The notes below the pieces were generated by a model that saw nothing but the letters and a program-made list of their open reading frames with translations, made no database searches and was not told where the DNA came from. The position numbers were made by a program, and so were the translations under genes. From Ruminococcus sp. NK3A76 (lineage in GTDB: Bacteria; Bacillota; Clostridia; Oscillospirales; Ruminococcaceae), in assembly GCF_000686125.1 (NCBI RefSeq), contig NZ_JMMA01000002.1, positions 62,001-126,000 on the forward strand: a DNA stretch of 64,000 nt, written 5' to 3'. Shown here in pieces: positions 34,691 through 43,330 of this stretch (position 1 is its first letter; each line of letters begins with the position of its first letter).

Positions 34691-35721
34691 GTAATGCTAT
34701 AAAAATATATCAGGAGATCATTGCTGACTTTAAAAAAGCAGAGAATTCCAGTTTAGCTGTATTGAATAGAAGTATTCTCCTGAAAAATAAAATACGAATA
34801 GTCTATATTGTTGCTGCAAAGGATCACCAGAGAATTATTGCAGTAATGCTGCCCAAAGACTGTACTAAGGAGCCGCTGAACCGTTTTCCCAAGTGGCATG
34901 GAATAGAATTTGCATATGATCATATCACCGAATATCAAAATCCGAACAGTGAGAACGAGTACATAATCATTTCTCAGTCAAAGGACTACGACAGCGGCAT
35001 TTTTGAAATAATAGCCAACGACATCACCGATCAGCTTGAAAAAATAAGCACTCAAAAGAAAATGATAAGCTGCTTGTCAGACACGTTAAGCAAGTGGAAA
35101 AAGTTCTTTGCGCTCAATTCCGATGTTATTATGTCAGAGCAATTGCAGGAAGGCCTTTACGGGGAATTGCTTGTCCTAAAAAAGCTAATATTCAATTTTG
35201 GTGATGAAGCTGTATCATATTGGAGCGGAGCTGATAAGGAAACTCACGATTTTTATGTGAATGGATCTGCGATTGAAGTAAAGACAACATCTGCAAAATC
35301 AAATGAAAAGATAAGAATCAGCAGTGAGCATCAGCTTAATCCTAAAGATGTGGAGAACACATTGTTTCTGTATGTCAATATGGTAAGAAAGAGCCGCAGC
35401 GATGGCACTACTTTGCCGGAGATTATTAAATCTATCCATGGCAGCCTTTCAGAACCATACAGATCTCTCTTTGAGGATAAATTGTTTAAATATGGCTATA
35501 TATCTTCATGTGAAGAACGATACACGCTGGGATTTCATCTGAGATCGCACCAAACATACAAAGTTGAGGAAACTTTTCCAAGTATTGTACCGGATAACCT
35601 CGATAACGGTATATCAGAGGTAACATACTCACTTGATCTAAACGCCTGCTCAGATTTTATGACTGAGTGGAGTGATATAATTAATGCTTTGAAGGGAGGC
35701 ATACTAATTGGAGAATCGTGA
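34687..35721 (+). CDS. PD-(D/E)XK-motif protein (DUF4420-like), 344 aa
   Basis: The nuclease core is at residues about 150-215: EGLYGELLVL (Glu near 155), HDFYVNGSAIEVKTT (Asp near 187, Glu-x-Lys near 197-199). These fit the restriction-endonuclease fold D-(E)xK active site. The N- and C-terminal parts are unassigned. The start is TTG 34687, with stop-start overlap ATTTTGAG to the Z1 gene. This family is the DUF4420 member of the MutL-Z1-DUF4420-AIPR set. It probably provides the DNA-cutting activity, although nuclease function has not been shown for every member. Confidence 0.83.
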   Translation: MSNAIKIYQEIIADFKKAENSSLAVLNRSILLKNKIRIVYIVAAKDHQRIIAVMLPKDCTKEPLNRFPKWHGIEFAYDHITEYQNPNSENEYIIISQSKDYDSGIFEIIANDITDQLEKISTQKKMISCLSDTLSKWKKFFALNSDVIMSEQLQEGLYGELLVLKKLIFNFGDEAVSYWSGADKETHDFYVNGSAIEVKTTSAKSNEKIRISSEHQLNPKDVENTLFLYVNMVRKSRSDGTTLPEIIKSIHGSLSEPYRSLFEDKLFKYGYISSCEERYTLGFHLRSHQTYKVEETFPSIVPDNLDNGISEVTYSLDLNACSDFMTEWSDIINALKGGILIGES

Positions 35722-37474
35722 ATTAGATGATTTTAACCAGGAGCTAATAGAAGAAGTCAAAGAATATGCCTCGGAGCATTCTGAAAATACAGAAAGCGCC
35801 TTCACCAGCGTTTTTCTATCTTATCTCGCTGATTTTGGAGAATCAAAAACCGCCGATGCAGAAGTAAGCTACTGCATGAAAGAATCAGAAAAGTTTAAAG
35901 TTAATGCGTATGCTTTCAGCGAATATTTTCAAAGCCTCACTCTCATAGTCAGCTGCTATGAAAAGAACGGCAAAATTGAAAAGCTAAACAAATCGGAAAC
36001 AGCCAAGATATGCAGACAAGCGTCTAAATTCTATAAATTATGCTGTTCAAGCACGAGTGTTCTTGATGAAATGGAAGAATCATCAAACGAATATATGCTT
36101 TATGAGTTCATAAAGGAGAATAAAGATAAAATAGAAAATCTTTATGTTGTTCTCCTTACTAATAAGCTTATTAACAGCGATTTGCCGGAAGATGCCATGA
36201 TAAATAAAACCACCGTAAAATATGATGTGTGGGATATTGAACGTCTTGTTCAGGCTGTCTACCAGAGGAAAGAAGCAGAAAAACTTGTAATACGTTTTAA
36301 AAACAAATACAAGTATAGACTGAAACTCATCAAGATACCGCAGGAGAGCGATGTTTATGACTGTTATGTTGGCTACATATCAGGAGAATGCTTAGCGGAA
36401 ATATACCGTGATGAAGGCCAGCGGCTTATTGAGAAGAATGTCAGATCGTTCCTGCAAGCGACAGGAAAGGTCAACAAGGGCATCAGAGATACATTGAGGA
36501 GCAATCCGGCAATGTTCATGGCGTATAACAACGGTATTTCTACGATTGCCGAGCAAGTTGTCATAGATGAAAACGAAAGCACCGATGATTTTATTCTCAT
36601 AAAAGAGCTTGTCGGCTGGCAAATTGTTAACGGCGGTCAAACAACAGCATCAATATATGCTGCCTTTCAAAACAAAGTGGATCTATCCAATGTTAATGTT
36701 CAGATGAAGCTTACAGTAATTAAAGCTGACGAGCAAATGGATACCGTAATAAGCAACATATCAAGATATGCTAACAGTCAGAATAAAATCACCATGTCTG
36801 ATTTCAGTGCAAATGATGATTTCCATATTAAGCTTGAGCAGCTGTCAAGACGTGTGTTCATTCCTGTTGAAAAAGGAAAGCCTTCTCAGCGATGGTTTTA
36901 TGAACGCGCAAGAGGACAGTACAGTGTGGAAGTTAACAGACAGCTTACTGCTGCATCAAAGAGAAAATATAAAGAGCAAAATCCTAAAAATAAATGCATC
37001 TCAAAGACAGTGGCAGCTAAGTGTGTGATGTGTTGGCTGAGACACCCTGATATTGTCAGCAAGGGACTTGAAACAAACTTCATTAGGTATTCAGAAATGA
37101 TACAAGCCGGCGAAATCGGAGAGCCAGATGAAAAGTTTTACTGCAATCTTATCGCTCAGGTTATTCTTTTTCAGCAGTGTGATAGAATAGTAGATGCTCA
37201 GAATTTCGGCGGATATAAAGCCCAGATCAATTACTACACGATTGCTCTGCTTTCGGAGTATTATAGCGACAAGGTTGATCTCGGCTATATATGGCAGCAC
37301 CAGAACATATCTCCTGAAGTATCACAGCTTATAGAAGATATCTGCTATAAAGTTTGGAATCATTTTATGAATCCAAATACCAATAACGCAAAGGGCGTTA
37401 ATGTAACTCAATGGTGTAAGAAAGAAGACTGCTGGATAATGCTTAAAGAGCGTTTCCAGAATGATTCTATATAA
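35708..37474 (+). CDS. AIPR-family protein, 588 aa
   Basis: The protein matches abortive-infection phage-resistance (AIPR) proteins: a variable N-terminal region of about 250 residues, then the conserved FLQATGKVNKGIRDTLR, PAMFMAYNNGIS and WQIVNGGQTTASIYAAF, and later TMSDFSANDDFHIKLEQLSR with FYERARGQY. AIPR proteins are found across phage-defence operons. An RNase-like activity has been proposed for the family. TTG 35708 has GGGAGGC eight bases upstream, and the gene overlaps the nuclease gene by 14 bp. It completes the Z1/MutL/DUF4420/AIPR quartet. Confidence 0.87.
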   Translation: MENRELDDFNQELIEEVKEYASEHSENTESAFTSVFLSYLADFGESKTADAEVSYCMKESEKFKVNAYAFSEYFQSLTLIVSCYEKNGKIEKLNKSETAKICRQASKFYKLCCSSTSVLDEMEESSNEYMLYEFIKENKDKIENLYVVLLTNKLINSDLPEDAMINKTTVKYDVWDIERLVQAVYQRKEAEKLVIRFKNKYKYRLKLIKIPQESDVYDCYVGYISGECLAEIYRDEGQRLIEKNVRSFLQATGKVNKGIRDTLRSNPAMFMAYNNGISTIAEQVVIDENESTDDFILIKELVGWQIVNGGQTTASIYAAFQNKVDLSNVNVQMKLTVIKADEQMDTVISNISRYANSQNKITMSDFSANDDFHIKLEQLSRRVFIPVEKGKPSQRWFYERARGQYSVEVNRQLTAASKRKYKEQNPKNKCISKTVAAKCVMCWLRHPDIVSKGLETNFIRYSEMIQAGEIGEPDEKFYCNLIAQVILFQQCDRIVDAQNFGGYKAQINYYTIALLSEYYSDKVDLGYIWQHQNISPEVSQLIEDICYKVWNHFMNPNTNNAKGVNVTQWCKKEDCWIMLKERFQNDSI

Positions 37475-37503
37475 TATGCCGTCAGAATAGGAGAATTAGT
37501 GAA

Positions 37504-39087
37504 ATGCATAAGGTAATTGATTTGTTTGCCGGTGCCGGAGGCCTGAGTCTGGGCTTTAAGAAAACAGGCAAATATGAAATTGCTGCCGCATTTGAAATAA
37601 ATCAAAATGCACAGAAAACTTATAAAAAGAATCATCCTGGAACGGAAGTGTTCTCAGATGTATGTTCAGCTGACTTCGCAAAACTCAGGAAGAAGCTTGG
37701 AAAGATAGATGTGGTTATAGGAGGCCCACCCTGCCAGGGATTTTCAATGGCTAACAGGCAAAAGAATCATGTTATAAGTCAAAACAATATGCTTGTAAAG
37801 CAATATGTTAGAGCTGTAAAGGAACTAAAGCCTAAAGCATTTGTCATGGAAAATGTTGAAATGCTAAAATCTGACGTTCATAGATTTTACCTGCGTACCG
37901 ACGAGACAGAGCTGATTGATGAATATAACATTGAAACTACTCCATCAGAGATTCTGCTCTTGGAAGAAGAATACTTCTCAGAAGAAATAGCCGAGGATAT
38001 TCACAGTCTGCATGAAGTCGAAGCGAGACTTTGGCCTGAGGAAGATTACAAGCTGCTTAACATTGCATATCGTCAGCGAAATAATCTGAAAAAATGCAAA
38101 GAAGCTTTATTCCGCTATCAGAAAAAGTATCTCAAACTTGCGAAAAAAATAAAACAGGCTGATAATAATGGAGTATATGAATGTTTCGACGCAGCAGCAG
38201 ATGCCATTTTTGATTTCTTTGATGAAAAAATAGATGCAGATCAGGTAGTAAAACGCATTGAGAAAACAATTATGATTCAAAGATGTCTCTCACGAATAAA
38301 AGAAATCTATGATAATGAACTGCAAATAGATGAGATTATTTGCCAGAGCGGTATTACAGCTGTTATTCAGTCATATTCTGTTCTTGAATATATCACTAAG
38401 ATGCTTGGAAACTACACTTTTAACATGGGAGTCTTGAATGCATTAGAATTTGGTGCACCGCAGAGAAGAAACCGTTTTGTATTTATCGGAATAAAGAATA
38501 CGATAGCAGAAACAATCGAAATGCCCATAGGAACATTTACAGAAGATAATTATAGGACAGTGAAAGATGCCATAAAGGATATTGAAAACGTACAGACAGT
38601 GTTTGAAGCCTCTAAAGACATAGGTACCGATCTAACAGACGATTTTGAGCATACCGCGCTCACTCCTCTTCTTAGAGATAGTAAAAGGCTGTATAATCAT
38701 ATCATTACTAAAACAAGAGATGTGGCAAAAGCTCGATTTGAAGCTCTTAGTCAAGGGGAGAATTTTCATTCCCTTGATGCAACATTAAAAGAAAACACAT
38801 ATACAGACGTTAGCCGTACGCAGAACACGATCTATCAGCGCTTGAACTATGAAAAGCCGTCAGGCACAGTTCTTAACGTCCGTAAGTCTATGTGGATTCA
38901 CCCCACAATAAACCGAGCAGTTAGCGTAAGAGAAGCAGCCAGACTTCAAACATTCCCTGATTCTTTTGTTTTCTGCGGAACAAAGGATTCACAGTATCAG
39001 CAGGTTGGAAATGCTGTACCGCCAATACTTGCTGAAGCTATCGCTGAACATCTTGCATTATACTTGGATAAAAAGAAAAATGGCTGA
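37504..39087 (+). CDS. DNA cytosine-C5 methyltransferase with helical insertion, 527 aa
   Basis: All key C5-methyltransferase motifs are present. They are I (DLFAGAGGLSLGFKKTG), IV (GGPPCQGFS, Cys near 78), VI (VMENVEM), VIII (APQRRNRFVF, near 320) and X (YQQVGNAVPP). Between motifs VI and VIII is an acidic, helix-rich insertion of roughly 190 residues (for example LEEEYFSEEIAEDIHSL). This is far longer than in standard enzymes such as HhaI. Base recognition normally lies between VIII and X. The target site cannot be read. It overlaps the Vsr gene by 8 bp and starts 30 bp after the AIPR gene. It probably marks self DNA for this locus. Confidence 0.93.
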   Translation: MHKVIDLFAGAGGLSLGFKKTGKYEIAAAFEINQNAQKTYKKNHPGTEVFSDVCSADFAKLRKKLGKIDVVIGGPPCQGFSMANRQKNHVISQNNMLVKQYVRAVKELKPKAFVMENVEMLKSDVHRFYLRTDETELIDEYNIETTPSEILLLEEEYFSEEIAEDIHSLHEVEARLWPEEDYKLLNIAYRQRNNLKKCKEALFRYQKKYLKLAKKIKQADNNGVYECFDAAADAIFDFFDEKIDADQVVKRIEKTIMIQRCLSRIKEIYDNELQIDEIICQSGITAVIQSYSVLEYITKMLGNYTFNMGVLNALEFGAPQRRNRFVFIGIKNTIAETIEMPIGTFTEDNYRTVKDAIKDIENVQTVFEASKDIGTDLTDDFEHTALTPLLRDSKRLYNHIITKTRDVAKARFEALSQGENFHSLDATLKENTYTDVSRTQNTIYQRLNYEKPSGTVLNVRKSMWIHPTINRAVSVREAARLQTFPDSFVFCGTKDSQYQQVGNAVPPILAEAIAEHLALYLDKKKNG

Positions 39088-39499
39088 TAATCATAGTAAA
39101 GAAGTTCGCAGTATGAATATGTCTCATATTCGGAGCAAGGATACCAAACCTGAGATTATAGTTAGAAGTTTTCTTCATCGCAATGGCTTCCGTTTTAGAA
39201 AAAATGATAAACGGTATCCGGGTAAACCAGATATTATACTGCCAAAATATAAAACAGCAGTCTATATAAATGGCTGTTTTTGGCATATGCACGATTGTGA
39301 AAGCTTTGTATGGCCTAAATCGAACACGGAGTATTGGACTAACAAGCTCATTAATAACAAGAACCGTGACAAAAAATATCATGACCAAATGAAAGAGAAA
39401 GGCTGGAAAGTCATTGTTGTTTGGGAATGTGAGATTAACGATAATAGGCTTGAATATCTTATAAAAGAAATAAGGGATGACTATGCCGATTCCTCATAA
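39080..39499 (+). CDS. vsr: Vsr (very short patch repair) endonuclease, 139 aa
   Basis: Diagnostic motifs are MSHIRSKDTKPEIIVRSFLHRNGFRFR (N-terminal segment), YPGKPDIILPKYKTAVYINGCFWHMHDC (Asp and zinc/active-site His-Cys set), and a long C-terminal WKVIVVWECEI. Vsr nicks T:G mismatches that arise by deamination of 5-methylcytosine. Its usual partner is a C5 methyltransferase, here encoded immediately upstream with an overlap. A frame from 38966 is open, but ATG 39080 (MADNHSKEV) gives the family N-terminus. It could repair damage from the methyltransferase or serve as an additional nuclease of the defence complex. Confidence 0.95.
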   Translation: MADNHSKEVRSMNMSHIRSKDTKPEIIVRSFLHRNGFRFRKNDKRYPGKPDIILPKYKTAVYINGCFWHMHDCESFVWPKSNTEYWTNKLINNKNRDKKYHDQMKEKGWKVIVVWECEINDNRLEYLIKEIRDDYADSS

Positions 39500-40088
39500 A
39501 TACATAAAAAATGCTGATGAGGCGAATGAACAAGAAACAAATTATTACTTGCATTTTCATTTAGTAAGTGCTTTGATTTCACTTGATTATATCTATAATT
39601 GCAAATACTCTGATAGTGACATGTTTGAAAGTAAGGAACAGTATTATCATTATTATACTGATCATCTGCTTTATTCTCTCGGACAAATAGCTGAACGTTT
39701 CAGAGAGAGCTCTAATCCAACCAGCACAAACGACTACTTCGTAAGACGGGCTGCAAATCGAAATAATTATGGATTTGATAAGAATACCTATCCTATTTTG
39801 AGTAATAAGGTATTCAGAAACACTATTGAACATATCGATGAACATAATATAGAAGTGATAAAAAAGCATAGAGGAGTTGGTGGTTTTAATATAATTGATG
39901 AGAACACTTCTAAAGAATTAATCAATACGCTGCGAAATAGAAGATATACTCATCCATATACATTGGATTTACTTTTAAAACAATTGTATATTGAGAGATA
40001 TGAGACACCATTAACTATGCAACTTGATGGGTTAAAAAAGGAATTGCATGAATTAAAGAAAAAAGTAGACGACTTTTGGGGATTTTGA
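39483..40088 (+). CDS. hypothetical helical protein with HEPN-like R-x4-H motif, 201 aa
   Basis: No family was recognised by eye. The protein appears mostly alpha-helical and ends with a coiled-coil-like stretch (LDGLKKELHELKKKVDDFWGF). Residues 111-119 read FRNTIEHID, an Arg-Asn-x-x-x-His arrangement (Arg112, His117) like the RNase motif of HEPN toxins. The aromatic, hydrophilic N-terminus (YYLHFHLVSALISLDYIYN) also suits HEPN helices. ATG 39483 is 6 bases after AAGGG and overlaps the Vsr gene by 17 bp, so it is the last gene of the operon. A toxin or effector role is inferred and not shown. Confidence 0.55.
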   Translation: MPIPHKYIKNADEANEQETNYYLHFHLVSALISLDYIYNCKYSDSDMFESKEQYYHYYTDHLLYSLGQIAERFRESSNPTSTNDYFVRRAANRNNYGFDKNTYPILSNKVFRNTIEHIDEHNIEVIKKHRGVGGFNIIDENTSKELINTLRNRRYTHPYTLDLLLKQLYIERYETPLTMQLDGLKKELHELKKKVDDFWGF

Positions 40089-40174
40089 TTATATAGTAGC
40101 AATCCTTGTCAAAAGTTGCTCTTTAGATGCTATATTATTCAAATAAGCATAAAGAAATACCAAGAGGTGACAAA

Positions 40175-41242
40175 ATGTCAAACGAATACAACTGGCAATA
40201 TGACCTTGAAGAATATATCAAACAGGGCGAGCCTGAGCGTGCTGAAAAAAGCTGTGCCTGGCAGACAGCCATCGGCTTGCAGGACGTTGACGGCTTAAAG
40301 ACCTCGGATTATCTTCTCGATACTGCGAAAGAGCACATTGAGGGAAAGATAACTATTGAAGCTGCCAAGAACAGAATACAGTCCTATTATGAGCAGCGTG
40401 ACAAGCGTGCAGAGATCGAGAGTCCAAGCGAGGAAGCGGATAAGGTTTCTGTAAGAATTGCTGAGCTGCTTTCCGAGAAGACATTTCAGTTCTCTCCTGC
40501 CGGGCTTTGCTCGATCCACCGCAGACTTTTCGAGGGTATAATAAAGAAAGCGGGTCAGTTCCGCACATATAACATCACAAAAAAGGAATGGGTGCTGAAC
40601 GGCAATACGGTCTTTTATGCCTCATTTGATAGCATAAAGGAAACACTTGACTATGATTTTGAGCAGGAGAAGCAGTTTACTTATCAAGGCATTTCCGCCG
40701 AACAAGCTGTGAAACATATCGCAAAATTTACCTCCGGGATATGGCAGATACACCCATTCTGTGAGGGCAATACGAGGACTACTGCGGTATTTGTCATAAA
40801 GTATCTGAAAACGTTTGGATATAATATCAGCAACGAGGTATTTGCCGCAAATTCCTGGTATTTCAGGAACGCTCTTGTGCGTGCCAATTATAACGATCTG
40901 AAGAATAATATTCATTCCACCACAGAATATCTTGACAGATTATTTGAAAATCTCATAATGAACGGAACGAATGAATTAAAGAACCGCCGGCTTCACGTTG
41001 ACTATGAAAAAGTTCAAAGTGCAGATCCCAAGCTTCCAAAGTGCAAAAATTGCACTTTGGAAGAAATGGCTATCATAAGCATTATGAAAGATGATCCGAA
41101 CGTCACCCAAAAGAAAATCGCTGAGCTGACAGGCAAATCTGAGCGCTGGGTAAAGACAAGAACCGTCGAAATGCAGGAGAAAGGATTGATCTCCAGAGAA
41201 AACGGAAAGCGAAACGGAAGATGGGTCGTGTTTATTGATTGA
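40175..41242 (+). CDS. Fic-domain protein with C-terminal winged helix, 355 aa
   Basis: A Fic core (about 100-250) carries the complete active-site loop HPFCEGNTRT at residues 193-202. Catalytic His193 and the phosphate-binding Asn and Arg are intact. LYSIHRRLFEGI-like helices precede it. No S/T-x-x-x-E-G/N inhibitory helix could be found. Residues about 295-355 form a winged helix (DDPNVTQKKIAELTGKSERWVKTRTVEMQEKGLISR). A CxxC (PKCKNC) links the two. Fic enzymes AMPylate proteins, and those with a winged helix may self-regulate transcription. ATG 40175 has AGAGGTGA upstream. It stands apart from the defence operon by 86 bp and may be independently transcribed. Confidence 0.88.
   Translation: MSNEYNWQYDLEEYIKQGEPERAEKSCAWQTAIGLQDVDGLKTSDYLLDTAKEHIEGKITIEAAKNRIQSYYEQRDKRAEIESPSEEADKVSVRIAELLSEKTFQFSPAGLCSIHRRLFEGIIKKAGQFRTYNITKKEWVLNGNTVFYASFDSIKETLDYDFEQEKQFTYQGISAEQAVKHIAKFTSGIWQIHPFCEGNTRTTAVFVIKYLKTFGYNISNEVFAANSWYFRNALVRANYNDLKNNIHSTTEYLDRLFENLIMNGTNELKNRRLHVDYEKVQSADPKLPKCKNCTLEEMAIISIMKDDPNVTQKKIAELTGKSERWVKTRTVEMQEKGLISRENGKRNGRWVVFID
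41033..41063. repeat. perfect 14-bp inverted repeat inside the Fic gene
   Basis: CTTCCAAAGTGCAA (41033-41046) and TTGCACTTTGGAAG (41050-41063) are perfect inverted repeats with a 3-base loop. They encode the CxxC linker between the Fic and winged-helix parts. No T run follows, so it is not a terminator. Confidence 0.85.
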
Positions 41243-41447
41243 ATGGTTTTCTGTAATTGGATAATGAATACACTTATCCAGAATGCTTATATACCAACTA
41301 TATTTGCGACTAATAAGAACTATTAATTAATCTAAAAGAAGAAGCATTCCAAAATTGACAATGTATAAAAAAAGAGCCTTAAAAATCTAGATTTTTGAAG
41401 TCATAATAAGAGTATTTAACATATAGCGATCCAACAAAGGTGATAAG

Positions 41448-42728
41448 ATGTCAAAAGATAAGAACAATAATAATTTCGTTGATCAAATACTATTAAAGGC
41501 CTTCTTTGATAATGAACAACAAAAATGGGATGAACTACGAAACAGAGAAAGTGAAATCTTGAGTATTGTACAAAGAGAATATTCGGAATACTTTAGTGCA
41601 TTGTTTAAAACCGAACTTCCTACATATACAATAAAACAAGGTACTTCATTGTTTCGTGCAAGATGTATTAAAAGTACTGATGAATCAAAGTTAGGCGTCA
41701 ATATATCTGATGTAATTGAATCTTTTTATAGGGTGATTCTATCCGATGAAGAGATTAGCTTATTAACTCAAGAAGAGAACACAGGACCATTGAAGTTTTC
41801 CCTTGAGCATTTATTTTTGTTAAAAGCACAGAATATGAAAGCATATAGTGCAGATGAGCAAGAAAGAATTGATGCATTAATTAGTGAGAATAGCATTCCT
41901 AAAGCATATGGATTTCAAGAAAAAGATAGTCGAGTTCCACCTCAAATGTTCAGAAAAGCCGGAAGACTCAATACAGTTTCAGATGCGTTTTTATACGTCG
42001 CGTTCGATAAAGACACAGCTATACACGAAATGCGGCCTTCAATCGGTCAAAGATATAGTGTTGCTGAATTTCAATTGAATAAAGAACTTGTTCTTGCATG
42101 TTTTACAGATAAGATTTATTCTGATGTCAAATATACACCACTGTGGTCACTAATTGATAAAATTAGTGAGCCTAACACAGATAATACTGAAGTGTTCTAT
42201 CATATCACTCAGACAATGGCACATGTTATTAAGGAACAAGGTTATGATGGCATTGTTTATAATAGTGCTTTGTGTAAAGGAAAAAACAATGTTCTTCTGT
42301 TTGATGAATCACATGTAGATTTTATATCATCAGAGATAACAGAAATACAGGATGTGAGAATTACATATACTACAATTCTACCGTTTTCAAAAGATTACAA
42401 TAATCCAATCGAACTATCATTAGTGCATAAGAGAAAAGATATAGACTTTATAGTTCATGCATTTGCTGCAATTACTCCGGAAGGAATCCGAGTGTTAAAA
42501 GGAAGCACAATAGCTCCTATCAATGACTTGATATATTCACTATTAACCAATGATAATAAAAAGAAACGATTAGAATGTAAAGTTGAAAATAATATACTAC
42601 AAGAAGATGTTTTGTTTGAATCAGCATCTGGTGCTGCTCAATTTGTAATCGGCAAATCATTAAATGGTAAAACATCCTGGAAGACAAAAGATGGAAAAAC
42701 AATAAGAGATCTTGAAAACAAAATATAG
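41448..42728 (+). CDS. RES-domain protein, 426 aa
   Basis: The RES fold is recognisable. It has IKQGTSLFRARC (start of the domain, about residue 64), RKAGRLNTVSDAFLYVAFDKDTAIHEMRPSIG (Arg, Tyr and Glu expected at the catalytic pocket) and GYDGIVYNSALCKGKNNVLLFDESHVDFI. RES toxins of RES-Xre modules are NAD+ glycohydrolases. This protein is about three times longer than those toxins and has an extra C-terminal DUF of about 110 residues. No adjacent Xre-type antitoxin was found, and it is notably AT-rich compared with its neighbours. It starts at ATG 41448 with AAAGGTGAT. It may be an NAD-depleting abortive-infection effector. Confidence 0.75.
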   Translation: MSKDKNNNNFVDQILLKAFFDNEQQKWDELRNRESEILSIVQREYSEYFSALFKTELPTYTIKQGTSLFRARCIKSTDESKLGVNISDVIESFYRVILSDEEISLLTQEENTGPLKFSLEHLFLLKAQNMKAYSADEQERIDALISENSIPKAYGFQEKDSRVPPQMFRKAGRLNTVSDAFLYVAFDKDTAIHEMRPSIGQRYSVAEFQLNKELVLACFTDKIYSDVKYTPLWSLIDKISEPNTDNTEVFYHITQTMAHVIKEQGYDGIVYNSALCKGKNNVLLFDESHVDFISSEITEIQDVRITYTTILPFSKDYNNPIELSLVHKRKDIDFIVHAFAAITPEGIRVLKGSTIAPINDLIYSLLTNDNKKKRLECKVENNILQEDVLFESASGAAQFVIGKSLNGKTSWKTKDGKTIRDLENKI

Positions 42729-42761
42729 GATATATAGAGCTTTAAGATATTACATATGATA

Positions 42762-42789
42762 ATAGCCGACCCGTCACCGGATCGGCTAT
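42762..42789. terminator. hairpin between convergent RES and DUF6809-like genes
   Basis: ATAGCCGA (42762-42769) pairs with TCGGCTAT (42782-42789), but neither strand has a good T run. It may be a weak terminator. Confidence 0.4.
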
Positions 42790-42799
42790 CGCAATTAAT

Positions 42800-43066
42800 T
42801 CATTCAATCGGTCTCAACATCTCCATCACCATCTGTCCCCCTATCCTAAAACCATTCACAAACTCCTGCCTGTTGTTAATGCTAATAAGCTCGATCTGAG
42901 CGCTCTGGTACTTGTCAAACAACTCCCTGATCTGCGGATAGGTGTTCAGCAGCTCCGTCTCAGCAGCCACAAGGGAGTCCATTGCTTTCTTATATTCCTT
43001 GTTGGAATTGCAGTATGTCCCGACGGGGAACAGATCTCCATTATACATTTCTTCAATGATATTCAT
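42800..43066 (-). CDS. DUF6809-like small protein, 88 aa
   Basis: The short helical protein (NIIEEMYNGDLFPVGTYCNSNKEYKKAMDSL ... ISINNRQEFVNGFRIGGQMVMEML) follows the pattern of small proteins (DUF6809) frequent on Firmicutes phages and integrative elements. Their function is not known. ATG 43066 has AAAGGAG upstream. It is the last gene before the right attachment repeat. It is transcribed toward the RES gene and ends 72 bp from it. The acidic helical C-terminus suggests a soluble oligomeric protein. Confidence 0.6.
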   Translation of the reverse strand: MNIIEEMYNGDLFPVGTYCNSNKEYKKAMDSLVAAETELLNTYPQIRELFDKYQSAQIELISINNRQEFVNGFRIGGQMVMEMLRPIE

Positions 43067-43242
43067 GGTTATTCTCCTTTAAAAGTATTCAGAGATGCCA
43101 GAGGTCTGTCCATTATTTGTCCATTATTCTTACGAAAACTTATGATTTTTTACATCAAGCTGCAAAAGATACATCAACGCAAAGTGCGTAAAATAGGGCT
43201 TTTGCGAAAGGTGTGCTAAATTGCGATCATCAAATCTTTCAA

Positions 43243-43268
43243 TTCAAGTCCCGTCACTCCGACCAGCA
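43243..43268 (+). repeat. right attachment repeat of the island
   Basis: An exact 26-bp copy of 26674-26699. Beyond it, the terminator and integrase 3' end are repeated too, with divergence. This repeat therefore belongs to the junction between two tandem elements. Confidence 0.85.
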
Positions 43269-43275
43269 GAAAAGT

Positions 43276-43304
43276 CCGTAAACACGCAGTTTACGGGCTT
43301 TTTT
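43276..43304 (+). terminator. second copy of the tRNA-type terminator
   Basis: CCGTAAAC (43276-43283) pairs with GTTTACGG (43289-43296), followed by T6. It is a diverged duplicate of 26707-26735, without an intact tRNA in front. Confidence 0.7.
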
Positions 43305-43330
43305 CTATGCCCTAAACTAACGCCTGTCCA

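Larger units (their letters stand above)
26674..43268. mobile_element. 16.6-kb tRNA-Pro genomic island carrying a defence locus
   Basis: The island lies between two identical 26-bp direct repeats (26674-26699 within and just after the tRNA, and 43243-43268). An inward-reading tyrosine integrase sits at the tRNA end, followed by mobilisation and excision genes and a cI-like repressor. Cargo is the GHKL-Z1-PD(D/E)XK-AIPR-methyltransferase-Vsr operon plus Fic and RES-domain genes. Boundaries rest on the repeats. The element may be non-autonomous, since no relaxase or conjugation genes are seen. Confidence 0.85.
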
